Shown: positions 22,511-30,540 of the stretch, in pieces
How positions within the stretch are numbered: position 1 is the stretch's first letter
Layout of the letters: each line of letters starts with the position of its first letter
NCBI GenBank assembly: GCA_026993805.1
Contig: JALWSA010000061.1
Span: 1 to 37,229, forward strand
Reading direction: 5' to 3'
Source: Thermotogaceae bacterium
GTDB lineage: Bacteria > Thermotogota > Thermotogae > Thermotogales > Thermotogaceae
Length of the DNA: 37,229 nucleotides
Position numbers and translations under genes: made by a program
The notes under the pieces: model-generated
Database searches by the model: none
The model's input: the letters and a program-made list of their open reading frames with translations, nothing else
What the model was told of the DNA's origin: nothing

Positions 22511-23770
22511 TCAGTACATGCTCGCATCCGGTTCGGGAAGCTGCGAACCCGTTTCTTTGAACATCTTTCTGAGCTTTTCTCCGAGTTCCTTCAGGACCTT
22601 AACTGGATCTTCTCCTTCAACGACTATCCTTCTGAACGCTTCCCTGTAGGTGTTGGTGAACTCACCGCCTTTTGGTCCAAGGTTGGGTATGAATGAGACA
22701 AGTCCATCTTTCGTTGCGGCCTGGTTTATGACTCCCTGTGCGAGTATCTTCAGAGCACCTTCGGGTATCTTTCCGGAAGCTTCCTTCACCACCGGGAAGA
22801 ATCCAACTTTCTGGAGTATCGCTACCTGTACATCCGGGGATGTCAGGTAGTCTATGAGCTTGACGATGTTGTCCTTTTCAGGAGCGTTGTTTGTCACAGC
22901 GAGTCCGACGAGAACTATGATGTAGCCCCTTCCCATGGGTCCGCGTGGAACTGGAACGACGACGAATTTATCGGGCATCGTGGCGATTGCGTTCTTTATT
23001 CTCGCGGTGTGGTCCCATGCTATGAGAACCTCTCCGCGAAGGAGTGGTTCATCCATCTTGTCCCATGTGGAGCTCGCAGGATGGACATAGCTCATGAGTT
23101 TTTTCAAGTATTCCCACATCTCAAGAGCTCTCACGCTGTCAAATTTCAGAGCCTGGGCTCCTGTGAAGGACGGATAGATGTATCCGTGGAGGAACCTGTG
23201 CCACAGACCTCCGGGTGCCATCGGGAATCCAAGCGGGTACATCATATCGGATTTCTTGGCTATGTTGCTAACCCACGCGAGTAGCGCGTCATAGGTCCAC
23301 TTCTCGGTTCCATAGATCACATCGTCTTTGGTAAGACCTTTTGGCAAGTACTTGAAAGCGTCTTTGTTTACCACCATGACATATGTCGCCTGCAGCCACG
23401 GTATGAATATCTTCTTGCCGTTCGCGTACGCGTACTTCTCCAGGAGGAACGTCCTGCCGGGTATCTTCACATCACTCAGATCTTGCAGATACCCTTTAGA
23501 AGCAAGCAGGTAGAGTCCGCCCTGCAGGTCTGCAACGAGCCCTAATTTCACCTTTCCAGTCTTCTGCTCTGACTCGACCCTCGTGAGAAGCGCAGCGTAG
23601 TCAAAATTGAGAAGTTCAACGTCTATGCCGGTTTTCTTGGTGAACTCCGCCAGTTTGGATTTCAAAAACGCCCTTTCCTCGGCGGGTGTCATCTGCGTGG
23701 AACCGAAGTACACCTTAGCGAAGCTCATCACGACGGCCACCAAAAGAAGTGCCACCAAGAGTTTCTTCAC
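22511..23770 (-). CDS. Extracellular sugar-binding protein of an ABC importer
   Basis: The 419-residue protein begins with a signal peptide (MKKLLVALLLVAVVMSFAKV, cleavage expected after SFA). It lacks a lipobox cysteine, so it is probably secreted to the periplasm-like space under the toga rather than lipid-anchored. The body has family 1 solute-binding features, such as an early TPAEERAFLKSKLAEFTKKTGIDVELLNFDYAALLTRVE segment and a late NAPEKDNIVKLIDYLTSPDVQVAILQKVGFFPV. I start at GTG 23770, which has GGGGGGTGAAGG at a suitable distance; an upstream in-frame GTG at 23779 abuts that site. It is the first gene of the mannosidase operon, with its own promoter. Confidence 0.88.
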   Translation of the reverse strand: MKKLLVALLLVAVVMSFAKVYFGSTQMTPAEERAFLKSKLAEFTKKTGIDVELLNFDYAALLTRVESEQKTGKVKLGLVADLQGGLYLLASKGYLQDLSDVKIPGRTFLLEKYAYANGKKIFIPWLQATYVMVVNKDAFKYLPKGLTKDDVIYGTEKWTYDALLAWVSNIAKKSDMMYPLGFPMAPGGLWHRFLHGYIYPSFTGAQALKFDSVRALEMWEYLKKLMSYVHPASSTWDKMDEPLLRGEVLIAWDHTARIKNAIATMPDKFVVVPVPRGPMGRGYIIVLVGLAVTNNAPEKDNIVKLIDYLTSPDVQVAILQKVGFFPVVKEASGKIPEGALKILAQGVINQAATKDGLVSFIPNLGPKGGEFTNTYREAFRRIVVEGEDPVKVLKELGEKLRKMFKETGSQLPEPDASMY

Positions 23771-23832
23771 AACCTTCACCCCCCTCTCCCTTAGTCGGTT
23801 TGTTCAAGAATAGAACTTATAGATCACGAAAT

Positions 23833-23862
23833 ATTATACCCCATCTGGGAATTTTTTTACAA
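23833..23862 (-). promoter_or_regulatory. Promoter of the mannoside importer operon
   Basis: On the minus strand TTGTAA (23862-23857) and TATAAT (23838-23833) are separated by 18 nt, about 55 nt upstream of the binding-protein start. Confidence 0.6.
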
Positions 23863-23899
23863 AACCCCTTGAAACGTGAACAAGTATCTACACAGGATT

Positions 23900-23911
23900 T
23901 TTTCAAGAAAA
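23900..23911. repeat. Dyad between divergent promoters
   Basis: TTTTC-AA-GAAAA lies between the minus-strand importer promoter and the plus-strand exporter promoter. It could be an operator, for example for the nearby ROK regulator, but AT-rich dyads of this length also arise by chance. Confidence 0.3.
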
Positions 23912-23924
23912 CATACTTTGTTCG

Positions 23925-23954
23925 TTGAGCAAAACCAAACGTGAGATTTATAAT
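23925..23954 (+). promoter_or_regulatory. Promoter of the MMPL exporter gene
   Basis: On the plus strand TTGAGC (23925-23930) and a perfect TATAAT (23949-23954) are separated by 18 nt. The predicted start near 23961 gives a 15-nt leader containing GGAGGCGG. This rules out the longer reading frame that would begin at 23925. Confidence 0.65.
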
Positions 23955-23975
23955 CAAAGACAGGAGGCGGTGGAT

Positions 23976-26051
23976 ATGTCAAGGAAAACCGCTATAGTGA
24001 TTCTCACCCTTGCCGGGATACTCACCCTTACAGGAACTATTCCCATGGGATTTCTTTTAAGGATGGAAACATCTGGAGAAGCTCTTCTATCCGAGAAAGC
24101 CGCAAAAGCTGCCTCAGCTCAGGACACCATCTTGCTAATATTGAAAAAGAAAGACGGCGATGTGTTCACAGATGAAGCTATAGAGAATATGCTCGAGCTT
24201 CAGAAAAAATTAGAGAAATTGCCGGAAGTTATTAAAGTAGATTCTATTCTGAAAGCAGAGAAGGTAAGGATATCTCTCTCCTTCAAAGGTGTGGATATAA
24301 AAGCCGTTCCTTACTTTCCAGAGGGGAAACTCTCCGAAACATCTCGTCAGATTCTGAAAGATAGTGTCTACGTCGGTAACCTTATAAATAACAACGGAGA
24401 TACAGTTGCTTTTGCAATAACACTGAAGGTCGATGATCCAAAAACCATCATAGATAAAATAAAAGCAGCTTCCTCCTTCTTGAAAAGAGACTTCGACGTA
24501 TATCTCACAGGCATGACCGTAGCCGATGCAGAAGTAGAGTCTTCGGTCACGATCGTTGCGCTCTTCTACCCACCGCTACTCTTTTTCCTCGTGTGGCTCA
24601 TATACTATCTCAGACTTGGCAGCGCCTCAGCCGCACTCGTTCCTCCCATAGTCGCTATAATTGCAACTCTTTGGAGCTATGAGGTTGCAGCGGTAGTTGG
24701 AATTCCCATAAACCTTCTAACTGCCACGGTCGGCATATTCGTGATAATAATAAGCTCCGCCTACGGGCTTCATTTCATAGATAGATACATAGCCTATAGA
24801 AAGACCTTGGATTTTCAGGAGGCAATCACTCTTGCCAGAAAAAGTGAAACCGTACCCATTTTGCTATCTGCTATCACCACAGCGGCGGCTTTCTTCTCAT
24901 TCTTGTTCACCCCTATAAGAGCTTTCAAACAGCTCGGAATACTCGTTGCCATAGGGGTTATGCTGAGCGCCGCGGCAACTCTCGTCATTATACCTGCAAT
25001 AGCCGCTCTGTTCGACATACATTCACACAAGAAAAAGTATTTACGGATAAAGCTTAGCTTTGGAAAATTCTGGGGGAGGCTCGCCTTCATAGTGAGCGGC
25101 ATCACAGCTCTTCTTTTTTTCATCTTCATCGGACACATTCAGGTGGGAATGGACGAATTCTCCTACTTCAAGAAAAGCTCTGATCTCAGGAAAGCTTCCA
25201 CCATTTCCAACGAAACCTTCGGCTGGACCCTGCCCGTTTATCTTTACATAGAAAAGGACAAACCTTTCACCACCAAGGATGAAAAGGCGATAAAGATGCT
25301 TCTTGAAAAAATAGAAAAAATACGAGGAGTAAACGGGACGATGAGTGCTATAGACCTTTGTGAAGCCTTCAAAGTGCCTTTGCCACTACTCCAGCTGGCT
25401 TCCGGAATGTCTGAGGAGCTCAGAGATTTGATAGAGAGAGGAAAGATGAAGATCATGATAAAGACACCGTACACCGATACTTTAAACACCGAGAGACTTG
25501 TCAGCGATATCGGAAAGGTTCTCAAAGAATTTCCAGAATATAGTTACAAAATAACAGGACCTGTCGTCGATATGTCATCCCTCAACACAAAAATGGTGAA
25601 GAGTCAATACATATCAATGGGTCTGGGATTGGCTTTCATCTTCGTGCTCCTTTTGGCCATATTTAAAAAACCCATCGTGGCCATAGTTGGAACCATTCCG
25701 GTCGTCCTGACAAGCCTTTTCAACTTTACGCTCATGGCAATCTCCAAGCTCAGACTTGACATAGCCACTTCCATTGTCTCTGGGCTTCTGATGGGACTCG
25801 TAATAGATTACGCCATACATTTCATAAGCAAATACCTGCGCTTGAAGAGCGTAAAGATGGTCATAGAGGAAGTCGGTGCCGTTATACTGAGTAACTCCAT
25901 AGGCCTCAGTGCCGGCTTCGCCACGCTGATACTCGCTCCTCTGCTCCTCTATGCACGGCTCGGTCTCTTATTGTCTCTCGGAATAATGGCTGGAACACTC
26001 TACACAATGCTCGTCATGCCTCCCATACTCGAAAAAATCCCAAGAAGCTGA
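23976..26051 (+). CDS. MMPL/RND-superfamily exporter (HAE3-like)
   Basis: The 691-residue protein has the doubled RND layout. A first helix is followed by an external domain of about 160 residues, then a five-helix sterol-sensing-like bundle (SSAYGLHFIDRYIAYRK). A second helix-domain-bundle unit ends with GLLMGLVIDYAIHFISKYLR. Each bundle carries the G-x-x-x-DY/AYG-x-H-F-x-x-Y signature of prokaryotic MMPL proteins; the first copy lacks the usual Asp. Such proteins move hydrophobic molecules or lipids with the proton or sodium gradient. No membrane-fusion partner or outer-membrane channel gene is nearby. The start at 23976 is set by GGAGGCGGTGGAT and by the promoter position. Confidence 0.85.
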   Translation: MSRKTAIVILTLAGILTLTGTIPMGFLLRMETSGEALLSEKAAKAASAQDTILLILKKKDGDVFTDEAIENMLELQKKLEKLPEVIKVDSILKAEKVRISLSFKGVDIKAVPYFPEGKLSETSRQILKDSVYVGNLINNNGDTVAFAITLKVDDPKTIIDKIKAASSFLKRDFDVYLTGMTVADAEVESSVTIVALFYPPLLFFLVWLIYYLRLGSASAALVPPIVAIIATLWSYEVAAVVGIPINLLTATVGIFVIIISSAYGLHFIDRYIAYRKTLDFQEAITLARKSETVPILLSAITTAAAFFSFLFTPIRAFKQLGILVAIGVMLSAAATLVIIPAIAALFDIHSHKKKYLRIKLSFGKFWGRLAFIVSGITALLFFIFIGHIQVGMDEFSYFKKSSDLRKASTISNETFGWTLPVYLYIEKDKPFTTKDEKAIKMLLEKIEKIRGVNGTMSAIDLCEAFKVPLPLLQLASGMSEELRDLIERGKMKIMIKTPYTDTLNTERLVSDIGKVLKEFPEYSYKITGPVVDMSSLNTKMVKSQYISMGLGLAFIFVLLLAIFKKPIVAIVGTIPVVLTSLFNFTLMAISKLRLDIATSIVSGLLMGLVIDYAIHFISKYLRLKSVKMVIEEVGAVILSNSIGLSAGFATLILAPLLLYARLGLLLSLGIMAGTLYTMLVMPPILEKIPRS

Positions 26052-26150
26052 TGAATGCCTGTGTTTTGACAAAAAGCAAAGCACCCATACTAAATTCCAA
26101 AAAGCAATTTCGCCCCTTCCAAAAGCGCTTCTCCATACCTTCATTTTTTC

Positions 26151-26180
26151 TTGACATGGTTTCCATTAAAAGTGTACTAT
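26151..26180 (+). promoter_or_regulatory. Promoter of the ROK-importer operon
   Basis: A consensus TTGACA (26151-26156) is followed after 18 nt by TACTAT (26175-26180). The predicted start is near 26187, about 44 nt before the TTG start codon. Confidence 0.65.
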
Positions 26181-26197
26181 AACGATTAGATAATTCC

Positions 26198-26207
26198 TTT
26201 AATTAAA
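26198..26207. promoter_or_regulatory. Possible operator in the ROK leader
   Basis: TTTAATTAAA is a perfect 10-bp palindrome 10-20 nt downstream of the predicted transcription start, within an AT-rich stretch. This position fits self-repression by the ROK protein. Inferred only from position and symmetry. Confidence 0.35.
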
Positions 26208-26230
26208 TAACCGCGGAAGAGGGGTATTCC

Positions 26231-27388
26231 TTGAGAAGATCGTCTTTGAACAGTCCTGAAGTGAGGAAATTCAATAGAACGCTTGTCTTGGAGATGCTCC
26301 ACCTCCATTCTCCAATTTCGAGGTCAGAGATTGCAAGGCGTACAGGGCTAACAAGAGTAGCGGTAACCAACATAATAAACGAATTCATTGAAGTGGGGCT
26401 TGTCGAAAGTGTGGGCTATGAAAGCACTTCTCTTGGGAGAAAAAAGGAGCTCCTTAGGCTCAAAGCTGACGCCTTTTACGTAATAGGCGTTGATCTTTCG
26501 AGAGACAGGATAAAAGTAGGACTCTTCGACACGAGAGCCGACGTCAAAAAACTGCTCAGCTCCAAAAATCCCGACAACAGAAAGAAACCCACTATAAAGA
26601 AGCTTTACGAAATGATCGAAGAAACTCTGAAGAGCGCTCCAAAAAGGGATCTGGTCTACGGGATAGGTATAGGTGCTCCTGGGCTGATAGATTACGATGC
26701 TGGTATTTTGGTTTCATCTCCGAAATTCAGCGACTGGAAAGACGTTCCTCTCCGAGATATGCTTTCTGAAAAATTCAACATGAAGGTGTGGATAGACAAC
26801 GATGCAAACGTATCGGCTCTCGGTGAAAAGTGGTTTGGCAGAGCGAAGGGATACGAAAACTTCGTCTTTCTCATCTCTGACATCGGTCTTGGAGCAGGTA
26901 TTGTGACCGACGGGAGGATCTACCGAGGATCTCTCCACTCAGCAGGAGAAATAGGTCACGTTCCCCTTTATACGGCAAATGGAACGGAAAAACTCGAAGA
27001 TCTATCCACCTTGCTGAGATTGCCAAAACTTTACAAGGAAAGAACGGGAAAAAGTTTGGATATAGATGAGATACTTTCGCTTGCAGAAAACGGAGAAACC
27101 GCTGCTCGAGAAGCGGTCAGGGAGCTTTCTAAACACTCCGCACTCGCCGTTCTCGCTTTAGTAAATCTGTTGAGCCCTGAAATGGTCGTTCTGGGTGGAA
27201 GGTTGGCTTACTGCTGTGATGTACTCTTGGAGGAGGTTAGAAAGGTACTTAAAAAATTCCTGTTTTCTCTGGAAAAACCAAAAATCGTTATAAGCAAACT
27301 CGGTGAAAACATAGAAGTTATGGGGGCAGCCGCCCTCGTACTTGAAAATCTGATATCGGATCCTTACGAGATGATACTGAAAAGATAA
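26231..27388 (+). CDS. ROK-family transcriptional regulator (NagC/XylR type)
   Basis: The 385-residue protein has an N-terminal winged helix-turn-helix (about 17-65, PISRSEIARRTGLTRVAVTNIINEF). A ROK sugar-binding fold follows, with GIGIGAPG (144-151), the DNDAN motif (189-193) and GEIGH (239-243). The cysteine cluster (CxCGxxGCxE) that binds zinc in ROK kinases and many ROK repressors is absent; H243 is kept. It probably represses sugar uptake genes until a sugar binds. I start at TTG 26231, 6 nt after GAGGGG. It leads an operon with the second sugar importer 31 nt downstream. Confidence 0.92.
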   Translation: MRRSSLNSPEVRKFNRTLVLEMLHLHSPISRSEIARRTGLTRVAVTNIINEFIEVGLVESVGYESTSLGRKKELLRLKADAFYVIGVDLSRDRIKVGLFDTRADVKKLLSSKNPDNRKKPTIKKLYEMIEETLKSAPKRDLVYGIGIGAPGLIDYDAGILVSSPKFSDWKDVPLRDMLSEKFNMKVWIDNDANVSALGEKWFGRAKGYENFVFLISDIGLGAGIVTDGRIYRGSLHSAGEIGHVPLYTANGTEKLEDLSTLLRLPKLYKERTGKSLDIDEILSLAENGETAAREAVRELSKHSALAVLALVNLLSPEMVVLGGRLAYCCDVLLEEVRKVLKKFLFSLEKPKIVISKLGENIEVMGAAALVLENLISDPYEMILKR

Positions 27389-27390
27389 TT

Positions 27391-27414
27391 CCCAAATCCA
27401 TCTTTGGGGAGGTG
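27391..27414 (+). promoter_or_regulatory. Hairpin overlapping the ribosome binding site of the second binding protein
   Basis: CCCAAA (27391-27396) can pair with TTTGGG (27403-27408). The second arm shares its G residues with the GGGGAGGTG Shine-Dalgarno sequence at 27406-27414. Folding would partly hide the site, perhaps tuning translation of this gene within the ROK operon. Confidence 0.4.
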
Positions 27415-27419
27415 TGGGT

Positions 27420-28676
27420 ATGAGGAAGTTCCTTTTTAGTGTTTTGCTGGTAGGAGTTTTGATTCTCTCGACAGTCGCCATAGCAAAGGAGAACGCTCTT
27501 GAGATCTTCAGCTGGTGGACGGGCGGAGGAGAAGAGGAAGGTCTGCAGGCACTGTTCAAGCTCTTCCACAAGTATTACCCGGACGTCAAGATAATAAACG
27601 CCGCAGTCGCAGGCGGCGCGGGAACGAACGCAAAGGCAGTTTTGAAAACCAGGATGCTCGGTGGAAATCCTCCTGACTCCTTCCAAGTCCACGCGGGTAT
27701 GGAGCTCATAGACACTTATGTGATCCCTGGAATGATGGAACCCATAACCTGGATACTCAAAGACATGGGGGCCCTCGACAAATTCCCGAAAGCCATCCTC
27801 GACATATGCAGCTACAAAGGCGAGGTTTACTCAATACCAGTGAATGTTCACAGAGCTAATGTGGTCTTCTACAACAAGAGAATAGCCTCTGAAATAGGGA
27901 TGGAAGAGCCGCCGCAGACATGGCATCAATTCGTTTACTACTTGAGAAAAGCTCACGAGAAAGGCTATGTTGGACTTGCTCTTGGAGACAAGAACAAGTG
28001 GACATCGCTGCACCTGTTCGAAAGCTTGATGCTCGCAGAGCTCGGACCGGAAGCATACAACGGTCTCTGGAAGAACAAGACTTCCTTCAACAACACGGGT
28101 ATAAAGAGAGCCCTCGAAATCATGAAGGAAATGCTCCAGTATGTGAATTCAGACCACGCCGCTATGACATGGCAGGATGCCGTCAGGCTCGTTTTCGAAG
28201 GAAAAGCACTTGCGACGGTCATGGGAGACTGGGCTGAAGGGTACCTAAAGACCCTGGGATGGAAGCCCGGAGTGGAATTCGGATGGTTCGCCGTCCCGGG
28301 AACCCAGGATGCGTTCATGGTAGTGTCGGATACATTCGGACTTCCGAAAGGTGCTCCTCATAGGGAGAACGCCATAAGATGGCTTAAACTCATAGCTTCC
28401 GTCGAGGCTCAGGACATCTTCAACCCGATTAAGGGATCCATACCCGCAAGACTCGACGCCGACAAGAGCAAATACGACGTTTACCTGAAGTGGTCCATGA
28501 ACGACTTCGCAACGAAATACCTCACTCCTTCCATCATTCACGGATCTGCCGCTCCTGAGAGCTTCGCAACGGCTCTCATGGATGCTATAAACAGTTTCGT
28601 CAGCACGAGAAATGTCGATAAGACCTTCAAAGAAATAATAATGATCGCGGAAGACAACGGATACCTCACGAAGTGA
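27420..28676 (+). CDS. Extracellular sugar-binding protein (second importer)
   Basis: The 418-residue protein has a signal peptide (MRKFLFSVLLVGVLILSTVAIAKE, cleavage expected after AIA) without a lipobox. It begins the mature part with LEIFSWWTGGGEEEGLQALFKLFHKYYP. This WWTGGGE opening and FQVHAGMELIDTYVIPGMMEPI resemble glucose/mannose-type binding proteins of thermophiles, such as the Thermus glucose-galactose-mannose binding protein. A monosaccharide such as glucose or mannose is therefore a plausible ligand. The ATG at 27420 follows GGGGAGGTG. The upstream regulator is 31 nt away with no promoter between. It shares little obvious sequence with the binding protein at 22511-23770. Confidence 0.88.
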   Translation: MRKFLFSVLLVGVLILSTVAIAKENALEIFSWWTGGGEEEGLQALFKLFHKYYPDVKIINAAVAGGAGTNAKAVLKTRMLGGNPPDSFQVHAGMELIDTYVIPGMMEPITWILKDMGALDKFPKAILDICSYKGEVYSIPVNVHRANVVFYNKRIASEIGMEEPPQTWHQFVYYLRKAHEKGYVGLALGDKNKWTSLHLFESLMLAELGPEAYNGLWKNKTSFNNTGIKRALEIMKEMLQYVNSDHAAMTWQDAVRLVFEGKALATVMGDWAEGYLKTLGWKPGVEFGWFAVPGTQDAFMVVSDTFGLPKGAPHRENAIRWLKLIASVEAQDIFNPIKGSIPARLDADKSKYDVYLKWSMNDFATKYLTPSIIHGSAAPESFATALMDAINSFVSTRNVDKTFKEIIMIAEDNGYLTK

Positions 28677-28681
28677 AGACA

Positions 28682-28705
28682 GGGGAGGGGCTCCCCTCCC
28701 CTTTT
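28682..28705 (+). terminator. Intra-operon hairpin after the second binding protein
   Basis: GGGGAGGGG (28682-28690) and CCCCTCCCC (28693-28701) form a long GC stem followed by TTTTC. It lies between the binding-protein and permease genes, the same position as the hairpin in the first importer operon. Confidence 0.75.
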
Positions 28706-28732
28706 CATTCATAAGATCCGGGAGTGATTGTC

Positions 28733-29659
28733 TTGAGAGCGAAAAAGGAGATAATTATAGGAATACTGATCGCTCTACCTTCTATTATCGCTATCGCTAT
28801 CTTCGTCTATGGGTTCATATTCTGGACCGTGCGCGTTTCCATGTCTAATTGGAACAGTTTCTCCGCTCTGATTCGCGGACAGTACCATTTCGTTGGACTT
28901 AGGAACTACATAAGACTATTTCAGGATGATAGGTTCATAACAGACCTCTGGAACACCCTCTTTTTCACCCTCTTCTTCCTCTTGGGCTCGATCGCTCTGG
29001 GACTGATTCTGGCTGTACTGGTCGACACGGGATTGAAAGGCTCCCAACTGTTTCAAAATATATACCTATTCCCCATGGCTGTGGCTTTCGTCGTCACGGG
29101 AACCGTATGGGGATGGATATTCGCCCCAGGAATAATCCCCAACGATCCTCAGGGAGTCAACCTCCTCTTCAAACAGCTTGGACTCGAAAAGCTCATATGG
29201 GGATGGTACACGAGCACCGACCATATAGGCACCTTCAACTTGGCATTGATCCCCGTGATAATAGCAGCGGTGTGGCAGATGTCTGGCTACACGATGGCGA
29301 TGTACCTTGCAGGACTGAGGAGCATTCCCCAGGACATCGAAGAAGCCGCGCGGGTAGATGGAGCCTCATCGTGGCAGGTTTTCTGGAGGATCAAATTCCC
29401 GCTGCTCAAACCCATAACATTCAGTGCATTGATAATCCTCGGGCATATCTCTCTGAAGATATTTGACCTCGTCTTCGCTATGACGGGAAGTGGCCCCAAC
29501 TTCGTGACCGATATGCCCTCTATATACATGTTCGAGCTCACCTTTAGGAGTAACAGGTACGCGCGTGGATCCGCCATAGCGATAATAATGCTCCTCATGG
29601 TCGCCGTCGTCATAATCCCATATCTGGTGAGTTCTATGAAAGAGGAAGTGAGAAGATGA
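28733..29659 (+). CDS. Sugar ABC importer permease (second importer, MalF type)
   Basis: The 308-residue protein has six hydrophobic helices. The EAA loop is [27 protein letters not shown], a near-consensus form. I prefer the TTG at 28733, which lies 7 nt after GGGAG and fits a GGAGTGAT Shine-Dalgarno sequence. The GTG at 28724 is contained in that site. The 3' end overlaps the next permease gene by 4 nt. Together with that gene and the binding protein it forms an importer lacking its own ATPase. Confidence 0.92.
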   Translation: MRAKKEIIIGILIALPSIIAIAIFVYGFIFWTVRVSMSNWNSFSALIRGQYHFVGLRNYIRLFQDDRFITDLWNTLFFTLFFLLGSIALGLILAVLVDTGLKGSQLFQNIYLFPMAVAFVVTGTVWGWIFAPGIIPNDPQGVNLLFKQLGLEKLIWGWYTSTDHIGTFNLALIPVIIAAVWQMSGYTMAMYLAGLRSIPQDIEEAARVDGASSWQVFWRIKFPLLKPITFSALIILGHISLKIFDLVFAMTGSGPNFVTDMPSIYMFELTFRSNRYARGSAIAIIMLLMVAVVIIPYLVSSMKEEVRR

Positions 29660-30465
29660 AGAAGATCGTGATATACACTCTCATGGTGATTTTTGCGCTC
29701 TTCTATCTTCTTCCCATATATGTATTGATAGTGACTTCTTTCAAGCCCTTGTCCGAGGTCGGAATTTCCACCATGTGGAATCCGCCCCACAGGTGGTCAT
29801 TAGAGGGCATGAAAAAGGCTTTTGAGAAGATAGGCAAGAACATGATCAACAGCTTTTACCTTACTATACCCGCAACGATTATTTCCTCGTTCCTGGGCTC
29901 GATAAACGGCTACATATTCTCAAAGGTGCGCTTTAAAGGTGACAAACTCATTTTCGCCCTCATACTATTTGGTATGTTCATCCCATATCAAAGCGTTCTG
30001 TTTCCGCTCATAAGATTTCTCCAGAGCATAAAACTCTATGGCTCCATTCCGGGGCTGATTCTCGTCCATGTGATATACGGAATTCCGATAACCACCCTAA
30101 TCTTCAGAAACTATTACATGGAGGTGCCGGATGAGCTGATAGAGGCGAGCAAGATAGACGGAGCTGGATTCTTCAAGAGCTACGCTAAGGTACTCCTCCC
30201 GCTCTCGATCCCGGCTTTCGTCGTTGTGGTGATATGGCAGTTCACCAACATTTGGAACGAATTTCTCTTCGCCGTGACTGTGACGAGCAATCCGGAAAAA
30301 CAGCCAATAACAGTTGCCCTTGTGAACCTTGCAGGTTCTCAGGTAATAGAATGGAACATACAGATGGCAGGGGCGCTCATAACGGCACTTCCCACTCTCC
30401 TCGTCTACATCTTCCTTGGTAGGTACTTCATAAGGGGACTACTTGCGGGTTCGGTGAAAGGCTGA
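29656..30465 (+). CDS. Sugar ABC importer permease (second importer, MalG type)
   Basis: The 269-residue, six-helix protein has the EAA loop [28 protein letters not shown] and a typical opening helix with [16 protein letters not shown]. It overlaps the preceding permease by 4 nt (ATGA). No ATP-binding gene follows; the next gene is the unrelated tldD. It presumably works with an ATPase encoded elsewhere, such as the MalK-type protein at 19717-20790. Confidence 0.92.
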   Translation: MKKIVIYTLMVIFALFYLLPIYVLIVTSFKPLSEVGISTMWNPPHRWSLEGMKKAFEKIGKNMINSFYLTIPATIISSFLGSINGYIFSKVRFKGDKLIFALILFGMFIPYQSVLFPLIRFLQSIKLYGSIPGLILVHVIYGIPITTLIFRNYYMEVPDELIEASKIDGAGFFKSYAKVLLPLSIPAFVVVVIWQFTNIWNEFLFAVTVTSNPEKQPITVALVNLAGSQVIEWNIQMAGALITALPTLLVYIFLGRYFIRGLLAGSVKG

Positions 30466-30474
30466 CCCGAGAGT

Positions 30475-30505
30475 TTGCATCCCACTGGCTTTCAGGGTGT
30501 ACAAT
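30475..30505 (+). promoter_or_regulatory. Putative tldD promoter
   Basis: TTGCAT (30475-30480) and TACAAT (30500-30505) are separated by 19 nt, a little long. The predicted start is about 30 nt upstream of the GTG start of tldD. Confidence 0.4.
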
Positions 30506-30540
30506 CCTTTTTTGGAATGCGAGCGAAAGGAGGTGGAGGT

